Source: an uncultured Collinsella sp. | Lineage (GTDB): Bacteria > Actinomycetota > Coriobacteriia > Coriobacteriales > Coriobacteriaceae | Reading direction: 5' to 3' | NCBI GenBank assembly: GCA_900542305.1 | Contig: UQMU01000029.1 | Location: 1-27,045, forward strand | Length of the DNA: 27,045 nucleotides | Shown here: one piece after another, positions 8,824 to 16,018 of the stretch | How positions within the stretch are numbered: position 1 is the stretch's first letter | Layout of the letters: every line of letters starts with the position of its first letter | Translations under genes and position numbers: made by a program | The notes under the pieces: model-generated | Databases searched by the model: none | What the model was told of the DNA's origin: nothing | Seen by the model: only the letters and a program-made list of their open reading frames with translations

Positions 8824-9657
8824 ATGGCAGGCCTGTTCAACATCCTTAAGGTCACCGTCAGCGAGGATAAGATTTGCGCGCACGTGCTGGTGAACCCCGG
8901 CATGCCGCTCATGACCTCGGAGGATATCGAGGCCACGGCGCGCGTGTACTACTTGGTGCCCGCGATTGCCAAGCATCTGTGCCTGGGCGATTCGGGCCGC
9001 GAGTTCCAGGACTGCATGGGCCAGACCGAGCTTTGCCACCTGCTGGAGCACGTGACGGTCGAGCTCATGAACGAGACCGGTCTTGCCGGCAGCATCTCGT
9101 GCGGTCGCACCCGCGTGAGCGAGCATGACGAGCGTGTCTTTGAGGTCGAGCTTTCGTGTCCCGACGATGCGTTGGCCATCGGCGCGCTGTCGTCGGCGAC
9201 CTTTATGATGGACTGGGCGTACCTGCATGCCGATCAGCCGGCCCCCGACGTGGAAGGCACGGTCGCGGGCCTGCGCAACCTGGTGCTGGGCATGCGTGCC
9301 GAGGCCGAGGGCAAGGACCCGCACGAGGCCGTTGCCGCTGCGAACGGTGAGGACGTGGCCGAGGATGCGCCCGAGGGCGACGCTCCTGCCGACGCCGACA
9401 CTGAGCCCGTTGCCGAGACACCTGCCGAGCCCGAGCCTGCGGAGCCCCAAGACGTCCCGAGCTTTGACGACGAGCCGCAGATGCCAATCGATACCGAGGG
9501 TGCGGTCGCCGAGAACCACGAGGCCCCCGCGGCCGTCTTTGGCGGTGCGGCAACGGCCCCGTCCGGCTCGGCGCACGAGGGCAACCTGCCGCTCGTCGAC
9601 GGCGCCGGCGAGAACCCGGCCGCCACGGTCGCCATGCCGGCTATGCCGCAGGAGTAG
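8824..9657 (+). CDS. Stand-alone cyanophycin-synthetase N-domain-like protein with acidic tail
   Basis: A 277-residue protein. Residues about 1-160 resemble by eye the N-terminal domain of cyanophycin synthetase CphA: a run ending LVPAIAKHLC, then a stretch ending CHLLEHVTVELMNETG and, close behind, the SCGRTR motif, in the same order and spacing as the corresponding GHIVEHVALELQ and FGRTR segments of CphA. HLLEH (72-76) is an HxxEH (inverted zincin) motif with Glu80 following. The ATP-grasp and Mur-ligase-like domains that make cyanophycin are absent. Residues about 165-277 are a low-complexity Glu/Ala/Pro/Asp-rich tail, probably disordered. No signal peptide or membrane span is seen. AGGGGAGA stands 3 nt before the ATG, and the gene probably shares a transcript with the CNNM gene. 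The similarity is recalled, not computed; function is unknown. Confidence 0.7.
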   Translation: MAGLFNILKVTVSEDKICAHVLVNPGMPLMTSEDIEATARVYYLVPAIAKHLCLGDSGREFQDCMGQTELCHLLEHVTVELMNETGLAGSISCGRTRVSEHDERVFEVELSCPDDALAIGALSSATFMMDWAYLHADQPAPDVEGTVAGLRNLVLGMRAEAEGKDPHEAVAAANGEDVAEDAPEGDAPADADTEPVAETPAEPEPAEPQDVPSFDDEPQMPIDTEGAVAENHEAPAAVFGGAATAPSGSAHEGNLPLVDGAGENPAATVAMPAMPQE

Positions 9658-9736
9658 GCTCACTCGCTTATCACCATCATGTACCTGCGCTTTTACCGTA
9701 CGCAGATGAGCGCGACGGCAAGTGTTGCGCTGCGGG

Positions 9737-9742
9737 TATAAT
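9737..9742 (+). promoter_or_regulatory. -10 element of the YtxH/PRC operon promoter
   Basis: A perfect TATAAT about 52 nt upstream of the ATG at 9794. No good -35 stands at the right distance (GACGGC at 9714-9719 is poor), so an activator may be needed. A small hairpin, GGGCA...TGCCC, lies in the leader just before the ribosome-binding site. Confidence 0.5.
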
Positions 9743-9793
9743 GGACAGCATTCAAACGGTGGGCATCGAGGTGCCCGCAGGAGAGGAATGATC

Positions 9794-10183
9794 ATGGGAA
9801 AGACTTTCAGCTTTGTCTCCGGTGCGCTCTTTGGTGCTGCCGCCGGCGCTATCATCGGCGTTGCTCTGGCCCCGCGCTCGGGTGCCGAGACCCGCGCCAT
9901 GGCCGCCGATATCGCCAACGACGCCTGGGACAACATGCGTGACACCTACGAGCACGGTGCCGAGGAGGCCCGCGCTGCGGTCAACGATTTTGGCCCGATG
10001 GTCGACGCCAAGACCGATGACCTGCGTGCCAAGGTTGACCTTGCCCGCGAGCGCATGGACCAGCTGCGCGAGCAGCTCAACGACGCCATCTCGGGCGGTA
10101 ACGTGACGCCCGCTGCCGACGTCGTGGTTGAGAACGTCACCGAGGCCGGCACCGAGGCCACGGAGCCCTCGACCGAGGCATAA
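9794..10183 (+). CDS. YtxH domain-containing protein
   Basis: A 129-residue protein with the YtxH pattern: a short N-terminus, one Gly/Ala-rich span (residues about 6-27, GALFGAAAGAIIGVALAP) followed by RSGAETR, then a charged amphipathic helical region (about 30-100) and a Glu/Thr/Ala-rich tail. YtxH proteins are small membrane-anchored proteins often linked to stress; the molecular role is not established. The in-frame ATG at 9788 is only 6 nt upstream and abuts the purine-rich AGGAGAGGA, so 9794 is the better start. It overlaps the next gene by one base (TAATG at 10181-10185), implying translational coupling. Confidence 0.82.
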   Translation: MGKTFSFVSGALFGAAAGAIIGVALAPRSGAETRAMAADIANDAWDNMRDTYEHGAEEARAAVNDFGPMVDAKTDDLRAKVDLARERMDQLREQLNDAISGGNVTPAADVVVENVTEAGTEATEPSTEA

Positions 10184-10938
10184 TGCGCGCAGGGGATTTT
10201 GTCGGCGTCAAGGTTTATCGTAAGCCTGCCGAAGACAAGCGCACCAAAAAGGACGGCACGCCACGCAGCCCCAAAAAGCTCGGCAAGATTCACTTTCCCG
10301 TCTTTACCCCGGGCGGTACGCGCGTGGTGGGCTTTATGGTCCGCCAGTCCGATATCGCGGGTATGATCGAGCGCCCCGACCGATTTGTGGCGCTCGATGC
10401 CATCGGCGTCTATGAGGGCGCTGTCGCGGTCGACGACGTCAAGGGCACCTACGATGCCGCCGCGGCCAAGCGCCTCGATATCAACCTGGACGATTGCATC
10501 ATCTGGGTCGGTATGGACGTGCGCACGGAATCGGGCGATGTCGTGGGCTACTGCTCGGACGTTGAGTTCAAGCCGCGTTCGGGCATTGTACAGACGTTCT
10601 ATGTGACTGCCAGCGCCGCATCGAGCATGTTGGTGGGCGACACGCAGGTGCCGCCGACGATGCTGCGCGGCTACGAGAACGGCGCGATGATTGTCTCGGA
10701 CGAGGTCAAGACGCTTGGGTATTCGGGCGGCGCGGCCGCCAAGGCTGCCGAGGCCAGTGTTGTGGTGGGCGATAAGGTCAAGAAGGGCGCCAGGGTGCTC
10801 GATGACAAGGGGTCGGTCGCCGTGGACAAGGGCAGCCGCGCACTGGGCAAGCAGCTCGGCAAGACGCGCGGTATGTTCAAGGCCTTTAAGGACGAATACC
10901 AAAAGGCGAGCGGGGGCTCGTCAAAAGCTAGCAAATAG
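10183..10938 (+). CDS. PRC-barrel domain protein
   Basis: A 251-residue protein. Residues about 1-90 (MRAGDFVGVKVY, KLGKIHFPVFTPGGTRVVGFMV) and about 98-165 (DDCIIWVGMDVRTESGDVVG, YCSDVEFKPRSG) look like two PRC-barrel folds, small beta-barrels that bind RNA or protein partners. The C-terminal 70 residues are Lys/Ala/Ser-rich and basic, suggesting an extended nucleic-acid- or membrane-surface-binding tail. There is no membrane span. It is translationally coupled to the YtxH gene, so the two may work together at the membrane. A hairpin follows the gene. The domain call rests on visible strand and turn pattern only; the specific function is unknown. Confidence 0.72.
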   Translation: MRAGDFVGVKVYRKPAEDKRTKKDGTPRSPKKLGKIHFPVFTPGGTRVVGFMVRQSDIAGMIERPDRFVALDAIGVYEGAVAVDDVKGTYDAAAAKRLDINLDDCIIWVGMDVRTESGDVVGYCSDVEFKPRSGIVQTFYVTASAASSMLVGDTQVPPTMLRGYENGAMIVSDEVKTLGYSGGAAAKAAEASVVVGDKVKKGARVLDDKGSVAVDKGSRALGKQLGKTRGMFKAFKDEYQKASGGSSKASK

Positions 10939-10959
10939 CGACGTACCAAATGATGGGAG

Positions 10960-10989
10960 GCGAGCCGGAGACATGTTGCTCCGGCTCGC
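10960..10989 (+). terminator. Probable intrinsic terminator after the PRC-barrel gene
   Basis: Perfect 11-bp stem, GCGAGCCGGAG (10960-10970) with CTCCGGCTCGC (10979-10989), and an 8-nt loop, followed by TGTGTTTATG. The T-tract is poor, so termination may be partial and the next gene could be reached by read-through. Confidence 0.6.
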
Positions 10990-11010
10990 TGTGTTTATGG
11001 GGGAGGGCAC

Positions 11011-12417
11011 ATGCGCCAAAACGGATCTAACTTAAACGGGCGCTCGGGTGCGCGTCCGACGGCGCGCCGCGACCTGGGGCAGCTGCCCAGCGGTCAGCGC
11101 AAGCGTCACCGTAAGCCCGGCGCGATGTATCTCAACCATAGCCGCGGCTTTAGCGATCGCAGCGCTCGCATCGGCAACGGGCGCTCGCCGCGCCGACCGT
11201 CCCGCCTGCCCTATGCGCTCATCGCCGTGGGTTGCGCGCTCGTGCTGTTTATCGCTGCCGTCGTGGGCTACGTCAACCGCAGTGTGGACGTGGAACTCAA
11301 CGGGCAAAAGACCGCGGTGCGCGTGGGCTCTACGTTGCAGAATCTTATCGACGATCAGAGCCTGACCGAAACGTACGACGCCGGCGATCTGCTGGCCGTC
11401 GACGACAGCGTGCTCAAGCGCCATGGCGGCGAAAAGCTGTCGGTGAAGGTCGACGGCAAGCGCGTGAAGCAGGGCAAATGGGATAGCCGCGAACTCGAGG
11501 GCGGCGAGAAGGTGACGGTCAAGGATGGCCGTAACACTTACGAGAAGCACGAGGTTCAGGCTACGGTTATCGAGCCCAAGCTCAAGGTCGAGGGCACGGG
11601 CGCTATCGAGTATGTGCAGACATGGGGTGTCCAGGGCCGATCCGAGGTGTGGGTTGGTGAGCAGTCAGGCAAGACGCAAGACCGCGGCGAGGTTGTGCCC
11701 GCCACCGATTGCGTTGTTGCGTGCGCCAGCGTGGCGCCCAAGGGCAACAAAAAGTACGTGGCACTGACGTTTGACGAGGGTCCGAGCGGCGCCACCAAAC
11801 AGATCTTGCAGGTGCTCAAGGAAAAGGGCGTCACCGCGACGTTCTTCCTTTCGGGCGATGCGGCCGAGGCCTCGCCTGCCACGGCCAAGGCGATTGTCGA
11901 CGCCGGGTGCGAGATCGGATCCAACAGCTACAGCGACGATTCGCTCAAGGGTCAGGACCGTGAGGCGGTACGCGAACAGATCACGAAAGGCACCGATGCG
12001 ATTAAGTCGGCGACCGGCGTGAAGACGATGCTGCTGCGTGCTCCCTACGCTGCCTTTGACGAGCAAAACTGGATTGATGCGATGGACCTGGTCTCCGCCG
12101 TGGTCTCGTGGAATATTGACTCGGGCGACTGGCTGCTCAACGGTGCCGACGAGCAGGTCTCGACGGTGCTCGATTCGGTGACGCCGGGCAATATCGTGCT
12201 GCTCACCGATAGAGACGAATGCGCCGAGCAGACGCTCGAGGCGCTGCCGCAGATTATCGACGGCCTCATTGCCGACGGCTACAAGATCGTGACGCTCAGC
12301 GACCTGGTCAAGACGGACACGTCGCTGAGCAAAAAGCTCACCTCGCTGACGAAGGTCACCATGCCCAAGGACGCCGTGTTCCCCCAACTCCCCGAGGACG
12401 ACGACACCACAGAGTAG
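11011..12417 (+). CDS. NodB-fold (polysaccharide deacetylase-like) protein lacking metal ligands
   Basis: A 468-residue protein. Residues 1-65 are a basic cytoplasmic stretch and 66-88 a membrane span. About 91-190 is a DUF348/G5-like outer region (VDVELNGQKTAVRVGSTLQN). About 248-435 is a NodB fold. The NodB motifs are aberrant: TFDEGP (Asp255-Glu256) instead of TFDDGP; NSYSD (Asn305, Asp309) where the zinc-binding HxxxH belongs; RAPY (343-346) and DSGDW (370-374) are kept; Thr399 in IVLLTD replaces the catalytic His of LLHD. The metal Asp, both metal His and the general acid are thus all altered, so ordinary zinc-dependent deacetylation looks impossible. It may be a glycan-binding pseudoenzyme. 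The cell-surface location is inferred from the single N-terminal span. Confidence 0.85.
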   Translation: MRQNGSNLNGRSGARPTARRDLGQLPSGQRKRHRKPGAMYLNHSRGFSDRSARIGNGRSPRRPSRLPYALIAVGCALVLFIAAVVGYVNRSVDVELNGQKTAVRVGSTLQNLIDDQSLTETYDAGDLLAVDDSVLKRHGGEKLSVKVDGKRVKQGKWDSRELEGGEKVTVKDGRNTYEKHEVQATVIEPKLKVEGTGAIEYVQTWGVQGRSEVWVGEQSGKTQDRGEVVPATDCVVACASVAPKGNKKYVALTFDEGPSGATKQILQVLKEKGVTATFFLSGDAAEASPATAKAIVDAGCEIGSNSYSDDSLKGQDREAVREQITKGTDAIKSATGVKTMLLRAPYAAFDEQNWIDAMDLVSAVVSWNIDSGDWLLNGADEQVSTVLDSVTPGNIVLLTDRDECAEQTLEALPQIIDGLIADGYKIVTLSDLVKTDTSLSKKLTSLTKVTMPKDAVFPQLPEDDDTTE

Positions 12418-12442
12418 TCATCGGGGACGTGCTTAAACGACT
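12416..12442. repeat. 27-nt near-palindromic repeat, copy B
   Basis: Arms AGTCATC and AACGACT around the centre GGGGACGTGCTTA. Same length and arrangement as 25177-25203 and the reverse complement of 4033-4059. Like copy A, it starts inside the TAG stop codon (12415-12417) of the preceding gene. Confidence 0.65.
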
Positions 12443-12569
12443 GGTAGTTTAGGACGGTCTTAATCGCTTTGTCCCACCGTGCTCATCCGGCTCTATGTCA
12501 CGGATACGTCAGCGTTTGGTATGCCTGCAATGTTCAGCGCATAAATTCGGTGCCGCAGCGCGATGCTGA

Positions 12570-12578
12570 TGCTATAGT
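12570..12578 (+). promoter_or_regulatory. Putative extended -10 promoter of the MgtE-like/NRAMP operon
   Basis: TGCTATAGT gives TG at 12570-12571 and TATAGT at 12573-12578. There is no convincing -35. A start near 12585 would give a leader of about 200 nt before the TTG at 12792. Confidence 0.45.
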
Positions 12579-12584
12579 TACTGC

Positions 12585-12791
12585 GGTTAATGAGGGTCAA
12601 GAGAAAGGTTACAGGTGAAATCCAAACCTCGACCATACAGTCGATGACCCCATGCAGGTGCTTTCTGCGCGTGCACGGGGTGTGAGCGCCGAGCGGCGTG
12701 CCGCCCGCGCATGCGTATACATATCAAAAAGTCCACGGATTGCGTGCCGGCATGGTCGCGCGGTCCGTAGGAATAATGATGGGGAGCACCA
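12585..12791 (+). promoter_or_regulatory. Long structured 5' leader of the MgtE-like gene (possible riboswitch)
   Basis: The gene-free stretch 12418-12791 contains copy B of the 27-nt repeat, a promoter candidate, and this leader. Several stems can be drawn. GGGTCA (12594-12599) pairs with TGACCC (12645-12650) and encloses AGGTT/AACCT (12606-12610 with 12625-12629) and TCGAC/GTCGA (12629-12633 with 12640-12644), a three-way junction. CCCC and TGCA pair with TGCA and GGGG across about 12648-12680. GCGGC/GCCGC forms a hairpin near 12692-12704. ACGGA/TCCGT closes a last hairpin near 12735-12767, just before the GGGGAG ribosome-binding site. It does not show the M-box core sequences I know, so the class is unassigned. 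Confidence 0.45.
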
Positions 12792-14636
12792 TTGAATTAT
12801 CTGAGTGAGATGCTCAAATTGCCAGTCTTGGACGTCGACGGCGAAAAGCTCGGCGTGGTTAACGATTTTGGCATTGCAACCGGCGAAGTTTTCCCGCACG
12901 TGACGTCGCTCGCGTTCCGCGGTCCCGGCAAGACGCCGTTTATGATCAGTTGGCGCAAATGGGTCGACCGTATCGACGAGACGGGCGTACACCTTAAGAC
13001 GTCGGCCACCGAAATCCGTTTTTCGTACTTGCAGCCGACCGAACTCTTGCTTGCCCGCGACGTGCTTAACAAGCAGATTGTCGACACACAGGGCATGAAG
13101 GTCGTGCGCGTAAACGACATCAAGTTTTCCATGTCGGGCGAAAATCAGCTGCGCCTGCTGGGTGCCGAGGTCGGCGCCCGCGGTCTGCTGCGCGCGATCA
13201 GCCCCGCGCTCGAGCATGTCGTCGAGGGCTTTATGAAGCACCTGGGCAAGCCGCTCAGCGAGGACATTATCGCCTGGTCTTACATGGACCTGCTCGATCG
13301 CTCGACTAAGAACATCCAACTCTCGGTGTCGCACAAGACGCTTGGCGAGCTGCATCCTGCCGACATCGCTGACATCATCGAGCAGCTCGACCCGCGCCTG
13401 CGCGCGCAGGTGTTCGCGCAGCTCGATACGGCACAGGCCGCCGAGGCCATCTCGGAGTTCGATGACGACGAGCTCATGACCGAGATGCTCGAGGGCCTGT
13501 CCGATACCGACGCATCGTCGATGCTGGCCATGATGGACCCGGACGACGCTGCCGACCTGATCGACGAGCTCGATTACGAGAAGGCCGAGAAGCTCCTGCG
13601 CCTGATGGGCGTCAAGGAGGAGAAGGCGATTCGTAATCTGCTGGGCTATGAGGACAACACCGCCGGCCGCATCATGACCTCGGAGTTTGTCTCGCTGCCC
13701 GCCACGGCGACAGTCGGTGATGCCATCGAGGCGATTCGTAAACTCGACGAGGACTTTGAGAGCGTCTACTACGTCTATACCGAGGATCCGAGCGGCATGC
13801 TGACGGGCGTGCTTTCGCTGCGCACGCTGATCGTGGCCGACCGCGACGCCACGCTGGGCCAGCTCGCCTATCGCGATCTGGTCTACGTGTCGCCCGACGA
13901 GGACCAGGAAGACGTGACGGACGAGATGACCAAGTACGACCTGGTTGCCATCCCTGTCTGCGATGAGAACCGTCATATCCTGGGTATCGTGACCTTCGAC
14001 GACGCCATGGACGTTATCGCCGAGGAGCATCAGGAGGACCTGCAGATCGCCGGTGTCGGCTCGGGCGATAGCGCGTCGGACGACTCGACGAACGTGCTCA
14101 GCTGGTTCGTGCATCGTCAGTACTGGGTCGTCGTGTGGGGCATCGCCTCGTGCATTATGGCGACCGTGCTGGGGACGGCGCTGGGCTCTGCGCATCTGGT
14201 GGTGTTCCCCATGTGCGCCATGCCGCTCGTGCTGCTGGCTGCCTCGCGCATGGTGTCGTTCGTCAAGAACTACTTCCTCGAGTACGACGGTCACGACGAC
14301 GAGCCCAAACCGTACCTGGGATTCTTCTTCCAGAGCACGGGTATGGGCCTGATCCTTTCGCTCGTGACCTACCTGTGCGCGCAGCTGGTGCGCACCGCCG
14401 CGTTCCCCGATGCCACTATGTTTGAGGAGCAGCTCTTTACCGGCTGCTTTAATATCGCTGCCATCATTTGCCTGGTTGGCAACATGAGCGCCGTGATTTA
14501 CCTGATGGTGCTGTTCTGGCGCGATGAGCACGACCTCAATACGTCGGGTACCGCCATGAACGTCATCGCCGTCATGATCTCGTGTGTGGCGTACTGCATC
14601 GCCGCGGTGCTGCTCACCATGTCGGTCATGGGGTAG
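12792..14636 (+). CDS. MgtE-like protein (PRC-like, MgtE_N, CBS pair, 5 TM) with degenerate pore
   Basis: A 614-residue protein. Residues about 1-145 look like two PRC-barrel-like units, the first starting LSEMLKLPVLDVDGEKLGVV. About 183-285 is an MgtE N-domain with Glu/Asp-rich helices (LHPADIADIIEQLDP). About 292-412 is a CBS pair starting GRIMTSEFVSLP and ending EEHQEDLQIAG, as in MgtE. About 440-614 holds five membrane spans. The cytosolic part is good MgtE, but the membrane part lacks the GGNxGxQS-type motif after TM2, and the last span reads AVMISCVAY where MgtE has the pore Asp (SDVTG). It may therefore regulate rather than conduct. The TTG start at 12792 has GGGGAG upstream. The NRAMP gene begins 8 nt after the stop and is surely cotranscribed. 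Confidence 0.85.
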   Translation: MNYLSEMLKLPVLDVDGEKLGVVNDFGIATGEVFPHVTSLAFRGPGKTPFMISWRKWVDRIDETGVHLKTSATEIRFSYLQPTELLLARDVLNKQIVDTQGMKVVRVNDIKFSMSGENQLRLLGAEVGARGLLRAISPALEHVVEGFMKHLGKPLSEDIIAWSYMDLLDRSTKNIQLSVSHKTLGELHPADIADIIEQLDPRLRAQVFAQLDTAQAAEAISEFDDDELMTEMLEGLSDTDASSMLAMMDPDDAADLIDELDYEKAEKLLRLMGVKEEKAIRNLLGYEDNTAGRIMTSEFVSLPATATVGDAIEAIRKLDEDFESVYYVYTEDPSGMLTGVLSLRTLIVADRDATLGQLAYRDLVYVSPDEDQEDVTDEMTKYDLVAIPVCDENRHILGIVTFDDAMDVIAEEHQEDLQIAGVGSGDSASDDSTNVLSWFVHRQYWVVVWGIASCIMATVLGTALGSAHLVVFPMCAMPLVLLAASRMVSFVKNYFLEYDGHDDEPKPYLGFFFQSTGMGLILSLVTYLCAQLVRTAAFPDATMFEEQLFTGCFNIAAIICLVGNMSAVIYLMVLFWRDEHDLNTSGTAMNVIAVMISCVAYCIAAVLLTMSVMG

Positions 14637-14644
14637 GTGGTCGC

Positions 14645-15907
14645 GTGCAAAATACGAAGCAAAAGCCGAGCACCAAGCAAAAGCTGACCATCGCCGCCAT
14701 CTTTGGCGCCATGGGCCCCGGTCTTTTGGCGGCGCTTTCGGGCAATGACGCCGGCGGCATCGCCACGTATTCCAGCGCGGGCGCCAGCTATGGCTATAAG
14801 ATGCTCTGGATGCTTCCCGTCATGACCGTGCTGCTTATCGTGACCCAGGAGACCGCGGCGCGTTGCGGATGCGTCACGGGTAAGGGCCTGGCGTCGCTCA
14901 TTCGCGAGCGCTTTGGCGTGCGCAAGAGCGTGCTGGCCATGGCGGCGCTATTGATCGCCAATACGGCGGTGACCATCTCGGAGTTCGCGGGTATCGCGAG
15001 TGGCCTTGCTCTGTTTGGCGTTCCGGCGAGCATCTCGGTGCCGCTCGTGGCGCTGCTGGTGTGGATGCTTACCATGTCGGGCAGTTTCCAGCGCATCGAG
15101 AAGATTTTGCTGCTGGTAAGCTGCGTGTTCGTGACCTACATCGTCGCCGCGTTTATGGCCGGCCCCAACTGGGGCGAGGTCGCGGTCGACTTGGTCGTCC
15201 CCAATATTCAGAATGATCCCAGCTACGTGTCGCTTGTGGTCGCAACAATCGGTACCACCATCGCACCGTGGATGATCTTCTTGGCTCAGAACAACGTGGT
15301 CGATAAGAATGCGGGCGAGGACGACATCGTGCTGCAGCGTATTGATACCGTGAGCGGCTCGATCGCTGCTGATATCATTGCGGGCTTCATTATTATCACG
15401 ACCGGTACGGTGCTGTTCCCGGCGGGTATTCAGATTAGCGATGCTGCCGATGCCGCCCGCGCGCTGGAGCCCATCGCGGGCCAGTGGTCCACGGTGCTGT
15501 TCGCCTCAGGCCTGGTCGCAGCGAGCTTTTTGGCTGCCTGCGTGCTGCCGGGCGTTACGTCGAGCGCTATCTGCGAGGCATTTGGCTGGGAGCGCGGTGC
15601 CGACCGCAGCTGGGACGAGGCCCCGGTTTACCGCGGCATCATTACGGCCATCATCGGCATTTCTGCCGTGTTGGTGCTCATGCCTGGCGTCGATTTGTTC
15701 CAGATTATGATGACCTCGCAGGTCATCAACGGTGTGCTGCTGCCCGTGGTCTTGGTATTCCAGGTGGTTATCGCGGCGGATCGCCACATTATGGGCGCCA
15801 ACCGCAACGGCCGCGTATGGAACGTGCTCACGTGGGCGACTATCGGCGTGATTACGGTGCTGACGGTCGTCATGTTTGTGCTGCAAGCGATGGGCTACAG
15901 CGCTTAA
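14645..15907 (+). CDS. NRAMP/SLC11-like divalent metal transporter, probably NRMT (Mg2+) type
   Basis: A 420-residue protein of about 11 spans with the NRAMP fold: GPGLLAALSGNDAGG in TM1 and GTTIAPWMIF in TM6. Classical Mn2+/Fe2+ NRAMPs have DPGN in TM1 and a metal-binding Met before Pro-His in TM6. Here these read Asp35-Ala-Gly-Gly38 and Ala207-Pro-Trp. Loss of the soft Met ligand is the hallmark of NRAMP-related magnesium transporters, one of which was characterised from the coriobacterium Eggerthella lenta. Uptake of Mg2+ is therefore likely. The start is GTG at 14645, with AGG at 14635-14637 seven nt upstream; an open frame extends further upstream inside the MgtE-like gene. A good terminator follows. 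Confidence 0.85.
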   Translation: MQNTKQKPSTKQKLTIAAIFGAMGPGLLAALSGNDAGGIATYSSAGASYGYKMLWMLPVMTVLLIVTQETAARCGCVTGKGLASLIRERFGVRKSVLAMAALLIANTAVTISEFAGIASGLALFGVPASISVPLVALLVWMLTMSGSFQRIEKILLLVSCVFVTYIVAAFMAGPNWGEVAVDLVVPNIQNDPSYVSLVVATIGTTIAPWMIFLAQNNVVDKNAGEDDIVLQRIDTVSGSIAADIIAGFIIITTGTVLFPAGIQISDAADAARALEPIAGQWSTVLFASGLVAASFLAACVLPGVTSSAICEAFGWERGADRSWDEAPVYRGIITAIIGISAVLVLMPGVDLFQIMMTSQVINGVLLPVVLVFQVVIAADRHIMGANRNGRVWNVLTWATIGVITVLTVVMFVLQAMGYSA

Positions 15908-15924
15908 CGCCTCTTTTGGACTCC

Positions 15925-15961
15925 AAACGGGCCGTCGCCATGGGCTGCGGCCCGTTTTTTT
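15925..15961 (+). terminator. Intrinsic terminator of the MgtE-like/NRAMP operon
   Basis: AAACGGGCC (15925-15933) pairs with GGCCCGTTT (15949-15957). The 15-nt loop can itself pair GCC with GGC. A run of seven T follows (15955-15961). Confidence 0.88.
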
Positions 15962-16018
15962 GCCCGCGACCTCTTGGGGCCGGCTCGAAAAGAGTGATTT
16001 TGGGTTGTTTGCTGCGGG

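Noticed and set aside
7645..9945. A 766-codon open frame on the minus strand across three plus-strand genes
   Set aside because: It lies opposite the CNNM, CphA-N-like and YtxH genes, has no recognisable motifs and shows the His/Arg/Ala bias typical of antisense frames in GC-rich DNA.
12585..12700. Standard M-box (ykoK) Mg2+ riboswitch
   Set aside because: The context is right, but the conserved core blocks (GTTAGGTGAGGCTCC, GCTACTGCC) are not present; only loose resemblance near 12606-12622. Kept as an unassigned structured leader.
12609..14531. A 640-codon minus-strand open frame
   Set aside because: Antisense shadow of the MgtE-like gene, whose domains and ribosome-binding site are clear; no ribosome-binding site or family motif for the shadow.
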